Assembly (NCBI GenBank): GCA_026014815.1 | Contig: JAOZHP010000088.1 | Coordinates: 1-64,000 of the forward strand | Origin: Candidatus Bathyarchaeota archaeon | Lineage (GTDB): Archaea > Thermoproteota > Bathyarchaeia > TCS64 | Direction of reading: 5' to 3' | Length of the DNA: 64,000 bases | Shown: positions 26,522 through 33,980 of the stretch, piece by piece | Numbering within the stretch: position 1 is the stretch's first letter | Layout of the letters: the number at the start of each line of letters is the position of its first letter | Notes under the pieces: generated by a model | The model's database searches: none | What the model saw: the letters and a program-made list of their open reading frames with translations, nothing else | What the model was told of the DNA's origin: nothing | Program-made: the position numbers and the translations under genes

Positions 26522-27475
26522 TCAAGTGAAAGACGGAGCGACCTCCTCGGCGAAGATCTTGGACTCCTTCCCTTGGTTCTCACCCATGAATCGAAGGATA
26601 AACATAGATACGCCTGCCTCCATGTACGCCTCGACCTGTTGAATAATCTGGTCAGGTGTACCATTCAATGGAGGACGCCTGTCTGCGGCAGCGTCACCGT
26701 ACCTTTCTTGAAGGTTCTTGGTGTACTTGTTGAGGTTCTTCTCTGCCTTGGTCTGATCCTCGCTGATCAAAACATAGCACGCCCAAGATCTGGTGATCTC
26801 ATCTGAATTTCTACCCACTTTCTTGCAGTGGCTTCTCAGAACCTCATCTTTGTGCTTAAAGTCCTCAGGTGACCTCATCCAGGCGGCAAAGTTGCTGATA
26901 TCCGCGTGTCTCGCCACGGTGCGCAGCGTCAGTTGCTCGCCGCTCCCTGCAAGCATTAATGGCGGATGTGGCTTCTGCACCGGTTTAGGTGAGCAATACG
27001 CATCCTCTATGCTGTAATGTCGTCCCTTGAAGCTTGGTGCTTCCATTGTCCACATCTTCTTGATTATCTGGGCTGCTTCATCCAGCCTTCTGACTCGTGC
27101 AGCGGGGCTATCAAACGGATACCCGTATGCCTTGAACTCGCCTTCGTGCCATCCTGTCCCGAGACCAAGTATCAGTCGTCCACCGCTTATGCTGTCCAGT
27201 GTTGCTGACATCTTAGCCATCAGGCTTGGATGCCTGAATGGGTTGCAGAGAACCAGTTGTCCAAGCTTTATTGTCTCAGTGTCAGCGGCGAGAGCCGACA
27301 TGGTGGTCCAGCACTCGTAACGGGGATCACCGGGGTTCTGGTACATCCCGATTACGTGGTCGCTTATCCAGGCGCTGCTGTAGCCGAGGGTTTCGCATTG
27401 CAGAAAATCGTTCAATATGTCTTGGTAGCTTGGGCGCTCTGCGCTGAGGAAAACTCCGAACTCTGGGGTTGGCAT
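26522..27475 (-). CDS. LLM-class F420-dependent oxidoreductase
   Basis: 317-aa luciferase-like TIM-barrel protein. It has SAWISDHVIG, RLILGLGTGWHEGEF, KPHPPLMLAGSGEQ and the late PLNGTPDQIIQQVEAYMEAGVSMFILRFMG. These fit the F420-using subgroup (methylenetetrahydromethanopterin reductase-like) more than the flavin monooxygenases, but the true hydride acceptor is unknown. ATG start at 27475. It is followed by the creatininase-family gene and preceded by a radical-SAM remnant. Confidence 0.87.
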   Translation of the reverse strand: MPTPEFGVFLSAERPSYQDILNDFLQCETLGYSSAWISDHVIGMYQNPGDPRYECWTTMSALAADTETIKLGQLVLCNPFRHPSLMAKMSATLDSISGGRLILGLGTGWHEGEFKAYGYPFDSPAARVRRLDEAAQIIKKMWTMEAPSFKGRHYSIEDAYCSPKPVQKPHPPLMLAGSGEQLTLRTVARHADISNFAAWMRSPEDFKHKDEVLRSHCKKVGRNSDEITRSWACYVLISEDQTKAEKNLNKYTKNLQERYGDAAADRRPPLNGTPDQIIQQVEAYMEAGVSMFILRFMGENQGKESKIFAEEVAPSFT

Positions 27476-27510
27476 GGTATGGAGATATTGTAGGGTGTAT
27501 TGACTTTTTC

Positions 27511-27762
27511 TCAGGGAATGATCTCGCAGCCATTATTGATCTCGGGGTAATCGAACGCGTCTACAGCTAGCATGTCTTCATCCATCAGTCTTCGTGTTAG
27601 AGGCACCTGCTTTTCGAGTTCACGGATCATATGCCTCGTGGTGTCACAGACCCTATAGAAGAGGTCTCTGCCCCAGAACATGGTCTTGTTGGCGAAGAGG
27701 CATCTGCCTCCACATACCCCGAGGTCATCACATTTACTGCATGGTGGTCCTACTTGTACTTG
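27511..27762 (-). pseudogene. C-terminal remnant of a radical-SAM/SPASM peptide-modifying enzyme
   Basis: An open frame not in the ORF track reads GPPCSKCDDLGVCGGRCLFANK, then MFWGRDLFYRVCD and ends NNGCEIIP. The CxxC-x5-CGGRC cluster and the NGCEIIP end match the SPASM auxiliary iron-sulfur domain of the PTO1314-type radical-SAM family (TIGR04084-like). No start codon precedes it: the frame meets a TAA at 27763-27765, and the N-terminal CxxxCxxC radical-SAM domain is missing. It overlaps the end of the PRTase-like gene by 13 nt. It is the tail of a gene whose front has been deleted. Confidence 0.75.
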
Positions 27763-28775
27763 TTAAGGATTTTTCTTAGCTCAAGTAACTCTTTCTCTGT
27801 AGCACTTTTCTGCATGTCTGTATACCAGTCATGCTGACCGTTGATCTCTTTCAGGTTCATGATGATCTTGATGCTCTTCTCTAGGTGACCCCGAATGTTC
27901 CCGTGCTCCCTCTCTACACCATTAAATAGCTCTGCCTGTCTCTCTGACCAGTCTCTAGGCTGGTCCAAGCCGGGGATATATCTAGGAATCATTCTCTCAA
28001 GTGTGTCTGAGGAAACTATGCTGCCTAGTTCCTTGTACTCGCCTGTGGCTAGATACAGGCTCTCATCAGGTCCATAGACACACATGTCATAGTTGTTGTG
28101 AGCCAGCTGGGTAAGGTCGCACAACGCGAAGCTAATTAATTTTATGTTCCGCTGTTCACAGAGAGCTCCTATCCTCTGTAACGATGGGATCGCAATGAAC
28201 CCGTAGAGGATGATAAGGTCAGGATGTATCCTGTGCTCGAAGCAATCATTGAGGGCTGCCTCCGCTGAGCGCCCAGTCGCGTATGTATCAGGGATTATGA
28301 GAGTGGATATCTTACTCATGTTATGGGGATAGTTCTTGTAGCTGACCTCTAGACTCCTATTGTCGTCGCTATGATCCCTGTAACCTGTTTTCTTGTACTC
28401 TGTTCTCACGCTGATTATGGGAACCTTGTAAGGCGTCGCTTCCGCTACCATGTAGCCTGCTCCCGCTCTGAGAATATGCATAATTGCGGTATCTTCCTTG
28501 GTGAGGAGCCCTAACTCATCTATAGACCTAACAAACTCACCTGCGATACCTAAACAATGGGCTCTGAGGGACTCTCCGACGATGTGGGGGTGACATGCGA
28601 TCATCTCAGCCTGTGGAGTATCAAGTATGTAGGATACGCCGGTGTAGCCTGATGGGATAAGATGTGAGTTCGTTACACTGTAGAGGTAGCTACCAGTATC
28701 CAGTTCGATATCTACGGGTTTAGTAGATCTGGTGTCCACTGGGAAATGCTTGATTACGTCGTCGATGCTGTCCAC
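27750..28775 (-). CDS. Phosphoribosyltransferase-like protein
   Basis: 341-aa protein with a PRTase type I core: a PRPP loop in STLIIPDTYATGRSAEAAL (about residue 160) and an upstream IMHILRAGAGYMVAEATPY. About 90 residues precede the core and 120 follow it. The overall layout resembles uracil/orotate-type PRTases, but no base specificity motif is recognised. The C terminus is charged and helical. The GTG start at 28775 lies 37 nt after the DUF483 gene, so the two form an operon. No ATG is available upstream in frame. Confidence 0.6.
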   Translation of the reverse strand: MDSIDDVIKHFPVDTRSTKPVDIELDTGSYLYSVTNSHLIPSGYTGVSYILDTPQAEMIACHPHIVGESLRAHCLGIAGEFVRSIDELGLLTKEDTAIMHILRAGAGYMVAEATPYKVPIISVRTEYKKTGYRDHSDDNRSLEVSYKNYPHNMSKISTLIIPDTYATGRSAEAALNDCFEHRIHPDLIILYGFIAIPSLQRIGALCEQRNIKLISFALCDLTQLAHNNYDMCVYGPDESLYLATGEYKELGSIVSSDTLERMIPRYIPGLDQPRDWSERQAELFNGVEREHGNIRGHLEKSIKIIMNLKEINGQHDWYTDMQKSATEKELLELRKILNKYK

Positions 28776-28812
28776 ATCAAACTGATTCCATTTACCTGTA
28801 TTTATGTCAGCA

Positions 28813-29697
28813 CTAGGACTCGGGTCGCCTGAACTGGCTGACGTACCTGTTGATTAGCTCTGGCTGCCTCAGCACCATTATGACGTTTACGTTTATCATC
28901 TCACCGTACATGGCTCCTAGTCTCTCGTCTTCCTTTTGTAATAGTTCATGCCATGTGCTCCCCTTGTTTATCGCTTTCTCGCAGTCAGTCTTACATGGAT
29001 AAAAGTAGCCTATTGGGTACACATGGGGGTCCACCTTCTCCTCGGCTTTGATTACATCCGCCAGCTGTTTTGCCGCTCTTACCTCGACGTTTATTCCCTT
29101 TACCCTGTCATTCGCATACCTGCTGATACAGCAATCAGGGTAGCCTAGCAATTTGCCCATGCGTTTGATCCACTTGGCGTTGAACTCCTCAGGGTACGCG
29201 AACTGGATACCTCCGAGATTCGGATCAGGTCTTCTCTGGGTTTTGACTCTAAGCTTTTCCCTTTCCTTTTGAAGCTTCCTCAGCTCCTTTCTTGACCCTC
29301 CGTCCTTGAACAAGTATACCTCGTGGACTGTGGGTCTGACCTTAGTTTGCTCTGATTTTAAGCCCAGTCTGTCGCTCCACAGGTAGAGTGCCTTGTAGGG
29401 CTCGGACTCCTCCACCACCTCCTCGAACTGTTTCTCCAGAAGACTCTTGATAGCATTGATGGCTAACGCCTTGCCCCTTGGGTCCTTGATTCCTTGAAGC
29501 TTCATCATATGTGGTTTAACATGTTCATCGATGCGTTGCCCCATCTCGACTCCTCCCGGAAACTCTGCTGGGATTGTGATCTGACTACACTCCCTGAGCC
29601 CCAGATAGGTCAGAAGAAGCTGCTCTACCTTCACTCTTGGCATTATCCTCTCGTCATGAAGAAAATCGTCGAGTAATTGTTTCTCCAAGTCTCTCAT
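28813..29697 (-). CDS. DUF483 family protein
   Basis: 294-aa protein. The C-terminal half holds the DUF483-type motifs GYPDCCISRYANDR (about residue 195) and YPIGYFYPCKTDCEKAI (about 245), a Cys-rich pattern that suggests a metal site. The N-terminal half is helical with an acidic patch, and no other domain is recognised. The family is known mainly from archaea and has no established function. It is the upstream member of a two-gene operon with the PRTase-like gene; a TATA-like GTTTTAAGC lies about 20-30 nt before the start. Confidence 0.75.
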   Translation of the reverse strand: MRDLEKQLLDDFLHDERIMPRVKVEQLLLTYLGLRECSQITIPAEFPGGVEMGQRIDEHVKPHMMKLQGIKDPRGKALAINAIKSLLEKQFEEVVEESEPYKALYLWSDRLGLKSEQTKVRPTVHEVYLFKDGGSRKELRKLQKEREKLRVKTQRRPDPNLGGIQFAYPEEFNAKWIKRMGKLLGYPDCCISRYANDRVKGINVEVRAAKQLADVIKAEEKVDPHVYPIGYFYPCKTDCEKAINKGSTWHELLQKEDERLGAMYGEMINVNVIMVLRQPELINRYVSQFRRPES

Positions 29698-29733
29698 ACA
29701 AACTAAGTTTTAACGGCTTAAAACCTGTGCTAG

Positions 29734-29757
29734 AAAAAAAAATAAAAGAAAAAATGG
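29734..29757 (-). terminator. T-rich terminator of membrane module A
   Basis: The minus strand reads TTTTTTCTTTTATTTTTTTTTC starting 8 nt after the module A stop codon at 29765. An oligo-T stretch without a strong hairpin is the usual archaeal intrinsic terminator, here before the DUF483 gene's own promoter. Confidence 0.65.
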
Positions 29758-29764
29758 GAATTTG

Positions 29765-30400
29765 TTACATTGGGATTAATTTCAGGACCTGTAGGAAGAA
29801 CTGAGCTCTGCCCGTCAGCATCGTGAATCTGAACAGCACTGTGTTACCGAAGTACGCTCCCAGAGCGATCATGATGAACAAACGTCCAATCCTTGTCGGT
29901 GCCTTGAGCGGTCCAGTGTGCTCGAATGTCAGCAAGAAGTACATCATGCTGCATATTAGACCCACGGCGATGTACAGGAAGTTAATCCATGCCATCATGC
30001 CTCCATCCGAGGGCGCAGTTATCGTGCTGATAATTGCGTCCTGAATGTTAGGTGCAATGGTTCCTCTGATACCGAGGCCGAAGCCTGCTCCTACAAGTAG
30101 GGCGACTGGATATCTACTAACCCACCGATATTCAGGTATCAACATCGTGTAGATCATGATACCAAGTATCAGCGGCACGATCATCAGGAAATCTCCACCC
30201 ATCATTGGGGTGATGCAGATCCTTACCACGTTGCTAAAGTTAGTAACAACGTTAATCGCCAACATCATGCCGATGAACATGTACTCAGCTGTCCTGTACA
30301 CAGGATTCTCCTTGTACAGAGGATAGCTGTAGATCATTAGCATCAGGACCCAGCCGGTCCAGAGACCGATTACGTCCCACATAGCTGTTGGATATGCCAT
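29765..30400 (-). CDS. Module A polytopic membrane protein (6-TM-like, 211 aa)
   Basis: Integral membrane protein with about six hydrophobic segments. The N-terminal WDVIGLWTGWVLMLMIYSYPLY is followed by a loop YRTAEYMFIG, a core GIMIYTMLIPEYRWVSRYPVALLVG and a Gly-rich GAGFGLGIRG helix. The protein at 49021-49641 has the same length, order and motifs (AEYMFIG versus AENTFIG; RYPVALLVG versus RYPIAFLVG), so they are paralogues. No transport or enzyme family is recognised. Last gene of the four-gene membrane run of module A; its start is 1 nt before the upstream stop, so translation is coupled. Confidence 0.75.
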   Translation of the reverse strand: MAYPTAMWDVIGLWTGWVLMLMIYSYPLYKENPVYRTAEYMFIGMMLAINVVTNFSNVVRICITPMMGGDFLMIVPLILGIMIYTMLIPEYRWVSRYPVALLVGAGFGLGIRGTIAPNIQDAIISTITAPSDGGMMAWINFLYIAVGLICSMMYFLLTFEHTGPLKAPTRIGRLFIMIALGAYFGNTVLFRFTMLTGRAQFFLQVLKLIPM

Positions 30401-31228
30401 TTAGCTTTCCCTCCTCTCTGTTAGTACGCCAATGTTTGCCAGTATTACCGCGATTACGATTAGTAAGTGACTTACGCTGATGCTGTCCATAGATGTGGTT
30501 GCTTCACCTAGTTCATTGATGAGGATCTCTAGCTCTGCTCCTCCTCTGCTACCGACGCTCATTCCGAAGTAGTTGCCAGCCAGCCATAGCGGGATTCCCG
30601 TAGAGCCAAGCATCGCAATACCTATCTGAGCCAGTCTAGTTCCGTGAGGTCCCTGCCACTGTCGCAGGAAGTATGAACCCCAGTCACCAGTGTCAGAGGA
30701 AAGCACTCCATCGATGTCCCGCCAACCGTTAACATCCGCCATCATCGGAATGTCATCCAAATCCGTACCGAAGTAGTCGTTAGGATAGACGCTCCGCATG
30801 TCAGACGCCAGCTGTGTGATGGCTGCCTCTCCGCCGGTAATGTAACCGAGGAAGACATAGTCCTCACCATAAACTTTGCCTGCAAAGTCAGCGGCTGCTG
30901 TTGTCTGAAGCTTGTTGTATGTAAGATGCACGTCGTAGTGGGGACCCATGAAGATTATCTTCGCGTCTTCCCTGAAGAGAGCCTTGGTACAGACGGTTAC
31001 ACCGGGGTGGCACTCTGACCACGCGCTTACACCGTATCCGAAGTTTATGATCCATACATCTCCTGGCTCCACGTTGTCACCGGTGATTCCATCGTAAAGA
31101 TCACGAGTGTTCTCTGCGACCGAAAGCGGGAACCCGATGGGGCTTAGGAATGGAACCATCAACGCGATGAAGAGTATCCAGTAGAATACTCTACGGTCGA
31201 TGTTCGCTAGTTTCGCCGTGAAACTCAT
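30401..31228 (-). CDS. Module A protein with N- and C-terminal TM segments and a large outside domain (275 aa)
   Basis: One TM segment at residues 13-30 and another near 245-265 enclose about 210 residues with no long hydrophobic run. The domain contains DVWIINFGYG, KIIFMGPHYD and the strongly kept KVYGEDYVFLGYITGGEAA, shared with the module B paralogue (YGEDYVFLGYIAGGQTA). Two Cys residues lie in CHPGVTVC. I predict an outside-facing domain, perhaps a binding or receptor domain; the family is unknown. Its ATG overlaps the upstream stop by 4 nt. Confidence 0.72.
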   Translation of the reverse strand: MSFTAKLANIDRRVFYWILFIALMVPFLSPIGFPLSVAENTRDLYDGITGDNVEPGDVWIINFGYGVSAWSECHPGVTVCTKALFREDAKIIFMGPHYDVHLTYNKLQTTAAADFAGKVYGEDYVFLGYITGGEAAITQLASDMRSVYPNDYFGTDLDDIPMMADVNGWRDIDGVLSSDTGDWGSYFLRQWQGPHGTRLAQIGIAMLGSTGIPLWLAGNYFGMSVGSRGGAELEILINELGEATTSMDSISVSHLLIVIAVILANIGVLTERRES

Positions 31229-31878
31229 TCTTCTCCGCCTCCAGCGTAGAATCCACGCTCTTTACCTAGCAGGGCTCTGAACCCATACGCGATCATTCCG
31301 AGAGACCCAACCATCGCGAATGTTCTCATCCCCGGGATCTGCCCAGTGAATCTGAACCACTCGCCGATAGTTGCGAATCCAGGCCAGATAGCCTCGCCTA
31401 CCGGAGCGTTGCTCAGGATGACGAAGCACCCAGCGATCAGCATGAGTGCTGCATCGATGTTTCTTGCCCTGAAGGATCTATATGCGGCTGAGAAGATATA
31501 GAAACCAGTGATCGGGTATAGCGTAGCACCTAGTGGCGTGTACATGTTGTTGAATAACCAGTTGTAGATGGCATTATCAGTCATCTGTCCCGTAGCTGCA
31601 TATCCTGCTAAACCAGTTAGCAGCATGATTGCGAACGTCGCAACCAGGAGAGCGCTAAACCCATAGTTCGATCGCTTCCTCTGTATGTTCATGGCACTCT
31701 GTCTTAAGAGTTGAACTGCTCCTAAACCTAGAGAGATGTTGAAGACGATAACCGCCCATGTCCTGACTGTCTCAGCGAAGCCCCAGCCATCCACGAAGAA
31801 GAAGTAATCAACAAACATGATTACTGTAACTAATCCTGTGAAAGCGTAAACGACCTCACGTTTAAGTATTTGTGACAT
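31225..31878 (-). CDS. Module A polytopic membrane protein (217 aa)
   Basis: Membrane protein with about five or six TM segments. Motifs shared with the module B partner at 50481-51116 are LGLGAVQLLR, PLGATLYPI, FRARNIDAAL, SNAPVGEA and FRALLGKERGF. The conserved RARN-D-AAL loop between helices is the most distinctive. No known family. It is encoded between the DUF6754-like and the outside-domain protein, which is the same order as in module B. Confidence 0.74.
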   Translation of the reverse strand: MSQILKREVVYAFTGLVTVIMFVDYFFFVDGWGFAETVRTWAVIVFNISLGLGAVQLLRQSAMNIQRKRSNYGFSALLVATFAIMLLTGLAGYAATGQMTDNAIYNWLFNNMYTPLGATLYPITGFYIFSAAYRSFRARNIDAALMLIAGCFVILSNAPVGEAIWPGFATIGEWFRFTGQIPGMRTFAMVGSLGMIAYGFRALLGKERGFYAGGGEE

Positions 31879-31884
31879 TTTTCA

Positions 31885-32667
31885 TTACACCCCTAATAGA
31901 TCCGCGATTGCTGTGATACCCACTGCGCCAAGCAAGAAACCGATCCCTATTATCGCTACGAGAAGTAGCTTGATCATGTCTTCTCCCTTGATCGAGCCCA
32001 GCATGTCTGGGTCTTTACTTACAGCGGCACCGGCAGCGAACAACTCTTCGGCTAATAGCATGTAGTCACATGTGGCTACGAGGAAAGGCATCTGGTGTGT
32101 GTTGTTGGTACCTCCTATCTGCATAGCCTCGATCGCGTTTCCAGCCTCACCGATAACGACGGCCTCGTAATAGAATCCGCCCATCAATATGTTAGAGGCA
32201 GGCCTCTCCCTCTGGAAGTAACCCAGTACACCGCTTAGGTAAGCGGACTGACCAGAGATGAAAGTAATATCCTCGACATTGAACTCCTCTGGTTTTCCTT
32301 GCGAGAGGTACGCGGTCCTCATGACCTCCTCGACTAGCGGCAGTGCGTCTGCTAGAGGACAGAATGCAGCGAGCCGCACACCTGCCTTAACACACTCCTC
32401 TGTCAAGTGACCGAGTATGCTTATGCTAGCTAGTATCTGTGGTCCCTGTGTTGCATCGTTGAGTCCACCACCAATTCCCACTGTCCAGAAGACAGGTTTC
32501 CCCATCTCTGCCGCCCTCCCTACTGCTTCAGGGATTGCGTCCATAGCTGGCATTGATCTGATAGTGTACTCTTTCTTTTTGCTAATTGACATGTAATAAT
32601 ACATCACCGCGAAGGTGAGGATCATTAGTACGAAAGTCATCAGTCGTCCTTCTACTATAATTGCCAT
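31885..32667 (-). CDS. Module A DUF6754-like membrane protein (260 aa)
   Basis: First gene of the membrane run. One TM segment at residues 6-24 and one near 232-256 flank a conserved domain: DAIPEAVGRAAEMGKPVFW, SGQSAYLSGVLGYF, NILMGGFYYEA, MQIGGTNNTHQMPFL, CDYMLLAEELFAAGAAVSKDP. I recognise this pattern as that of the uncharacterised DUF6754 family seen in Chloroflexota and archaea; the name is from memory, with moderate confidence. The paralogue at 51123-51905 is collinear. The start ATG has GGAAGG upstream. Confidence 0.75.
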   Translation of the reverse strand: MAIIVEGRLMTFVLMILTFAVMYYYMSISKKKEYTIRSMPAMDAIPEAVGRAAEMGKPVFWTVGIGGGLNDATQGPQILASISILGHLTEECVKAGVRLAAFCPLADALPLVEEVMRTAYLSQGKPEEFNVEDITFISGQSAYLSGVLGYFQRERPASNILMGGFYYEAVVIGEAGNAIEAMQIGGTNNTHQMPFLVATCDYMLLAEELFAAGAAVSKDPDMLGSIKGEDMIKLLLVAIIGIGFLLGAVGITAIADLLGV

Positions 32668-33003
32668 TGTTTTTCCTTCCGTGTTGTTAGCCTAATCCAA
32701 AGAGCCGCACAGCGTACGTTCTCACGTAGCACAATGCACAGGCTCAGTGAATGATAGACCTAAATTTCTATCACTGTTCTGTATATATAATACTTTATTT
32801 CAAATACACGTATTTTCTGCTAATATTTGTGCATAATTATACGTTTAGTATAAAAGTTGAGAGTATTGGTTGACATTTAGATTCGTCCAACATAGATTTT
32901 TTTATACAATGTTGGTTGTTACTGTAATCCATTGAGAGTGACCCCGAGATAATCTAGCTGCATCGATGATCATCAATTAAATCAGTTATAACATACTTTT
33001 CTA
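32668..33003. other. Module A leader and promoter region (336 bp)
   Basis: AT-rich region between the DUF6754-like gene and the 131-aa gene. A strong TATA-like box (below) would give a leader of about 90 nt for the membrane run. The part at 32793-33003 has only AT-rich sequence and no recognised RNA or gene. Confidence 0.5.
32781..32795 (-). promoter_or_regulatory. TATA-like promoter of the module A membrane genes
   Basis: The minus strand reads AAGTATTATATATAC, about 115 nt before the ATG at 32667. Transcription would start near 32760, leaving an unusually long leader of about 90 nt compared with the near-leaderless genes nearby. Confidence 0.55.
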
Positions 33004-33399
33004 TTAGAATGGAAGATACTTTCTCCAGCCCTTCCTTTCATCGCTTGTTTTTCCTTCCTCTTCTTTCTTCACTGATTTTTTTAATTCTTTCTCTTTGGGC
33101 TCTATTCCATTTGCAGCTATCTCCTCAAGCCTCTGTATCAGTCTCTCAACGTTGCTAGACTCTTGAAAGAATGTGAAGACTTTTTCACCTTTGATGATAG
33201 CGTTATCTCCAAACAGTGGTAACAAGGGCGTGAAGAAGACCTGACCCATGCTGGCCCCAATCCTACTTATGGGCTTGTAGCTTTCTATGAAAAGGATAGC
33301 CGCTGTCTCTAACCCATACTTGTAGAATTCCCTTGCAACCCACTCGATAATCTCCTCTTCCTCTTCAGGCGTAATCTCTTCATCTATAAACATGGTCAA
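33004..33399 (-). CDS. Module A soluble protein with conserved C-terminal tail (131 aa)
   Basis: No TM segment. The N-terminal 20 residues are acidic (EEITPEEEEEIIEWV). The core REFYKYGLETAAILFIESYKPI and GEKVFTFFQESSNVERLIQRLEEI is shared with the 139-aa module B protein (YGMETVAIMTLESIKP, GEKLILVFEDRKN). A charged low-complexity linker then leads to the last residues ERKGWRKYLPF, matched in module B by ERKGWRRFFPF. The conserved end after a variable linker suggests a docking motif for another module member or for the membrane. Encoded 35 nt after the four-TM gene. Confidence 0.68.
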   Translation of the reverse strand: MTMFIDEEITPEEEEEIIEWVAREFYKYGLETAAILFIESYKPISRIGASMGQVFFTPLLPLFGDNAIIKGEKVFTFFQESSNVERLIQRLEEIAANGIEPKEKELKKSVKKEEEGKTSDERKGWRKYLPF

Positions 33400-33434
33400 T
33401 CACAGGTGCTAAGATTTCTACAACCATTAAGGAT

Positions 33435-33908
33435 TTAAGAACTTGCTTCAAGCGTCTGCCGACGTTTTTGAAGTCGTCTCCGGATTATCATATAACCTCC
33501 AACTACGCTACCAGCGACGAAGCATATCAGAAGTGTAACGGCGAGGCTCAGTGTCGGTTCGCTGGCCATCGTGAACATAATGATGAGGCTACCAATCCAG
33601 CTGTATCCCGCAGTCCTCAACCCTACATTCAAGTGCTTAGTATCCGCTCTTTTACCCACCTGGCTCGCGGAGAAGTATCCAGCGAACACGTAGACGAGGA
33701 AACTGGCGTCAGTTAACAGTCGTATGGGTAGTTGACTGGTGACGCCTCTGAACAGGCTAAGTGCCTGCATCCACACCCATACGATGCCGTTGGCTAGCAT
33801 CGCGCCTGCTAGGTAGTCGGTCTGTGTGGGGATCTTGGGTCCCTTCTCTTGAGGTGTCTCTTCCTGCTCGTCTTGAGGCCCCGGTCCCTCTGGGTTCTCT
33901 GCTTCCAT
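33435..33908 (-). CDS. Module A four-TM membrane protein with acidic Pro-rich N terminus (157 aa)
   Basis: The first 30 residues are acidic and Pro/Gln/Glu-rich. They are followed by TDYLAGAMLANGIVWVW and three further TM segments, and the C terminus is basic (IRRRLQKRRQ). The module B counterpart (48558-48956) shares TDYMAGAVLSYGIVY and the basic end. A family is not recognised. Start ATG at 33908 is divergent from the M14 peptidase gene, with 72 bp between them. Confidence 0.65.
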   Translation of the reverse strand: MEAENPEGPGPQDEQEETPQEKGPKIPTQTDYLAGAMLANGIVWVWMQALSLFRGVTSQLPIRLLTDASFLVYVFAGYFSASQVGKRADTKHLNVGLRTAGYSWIGSLIIMFTMASEPTLSLAVTLLICFVAGSVVGGYMIIRRRLQKRRQTLEASS

Positions 33909-33980
33909 TCCCTATTGGTTGGTTTCTGAGTTCTTAGCTTATTCGTTGACCTTAACTAGCTGTAAGGCAAAGCTTTCATT

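Noticed and set aside
29765-33908. Methyltransferase complex (Mtr) or NADH-dehydrogenase-type module
   Set aside because: The number and size of membrane proteins recall such complexes, but none of the motifs of Mtr, Nuo or Rnf subunits is present.
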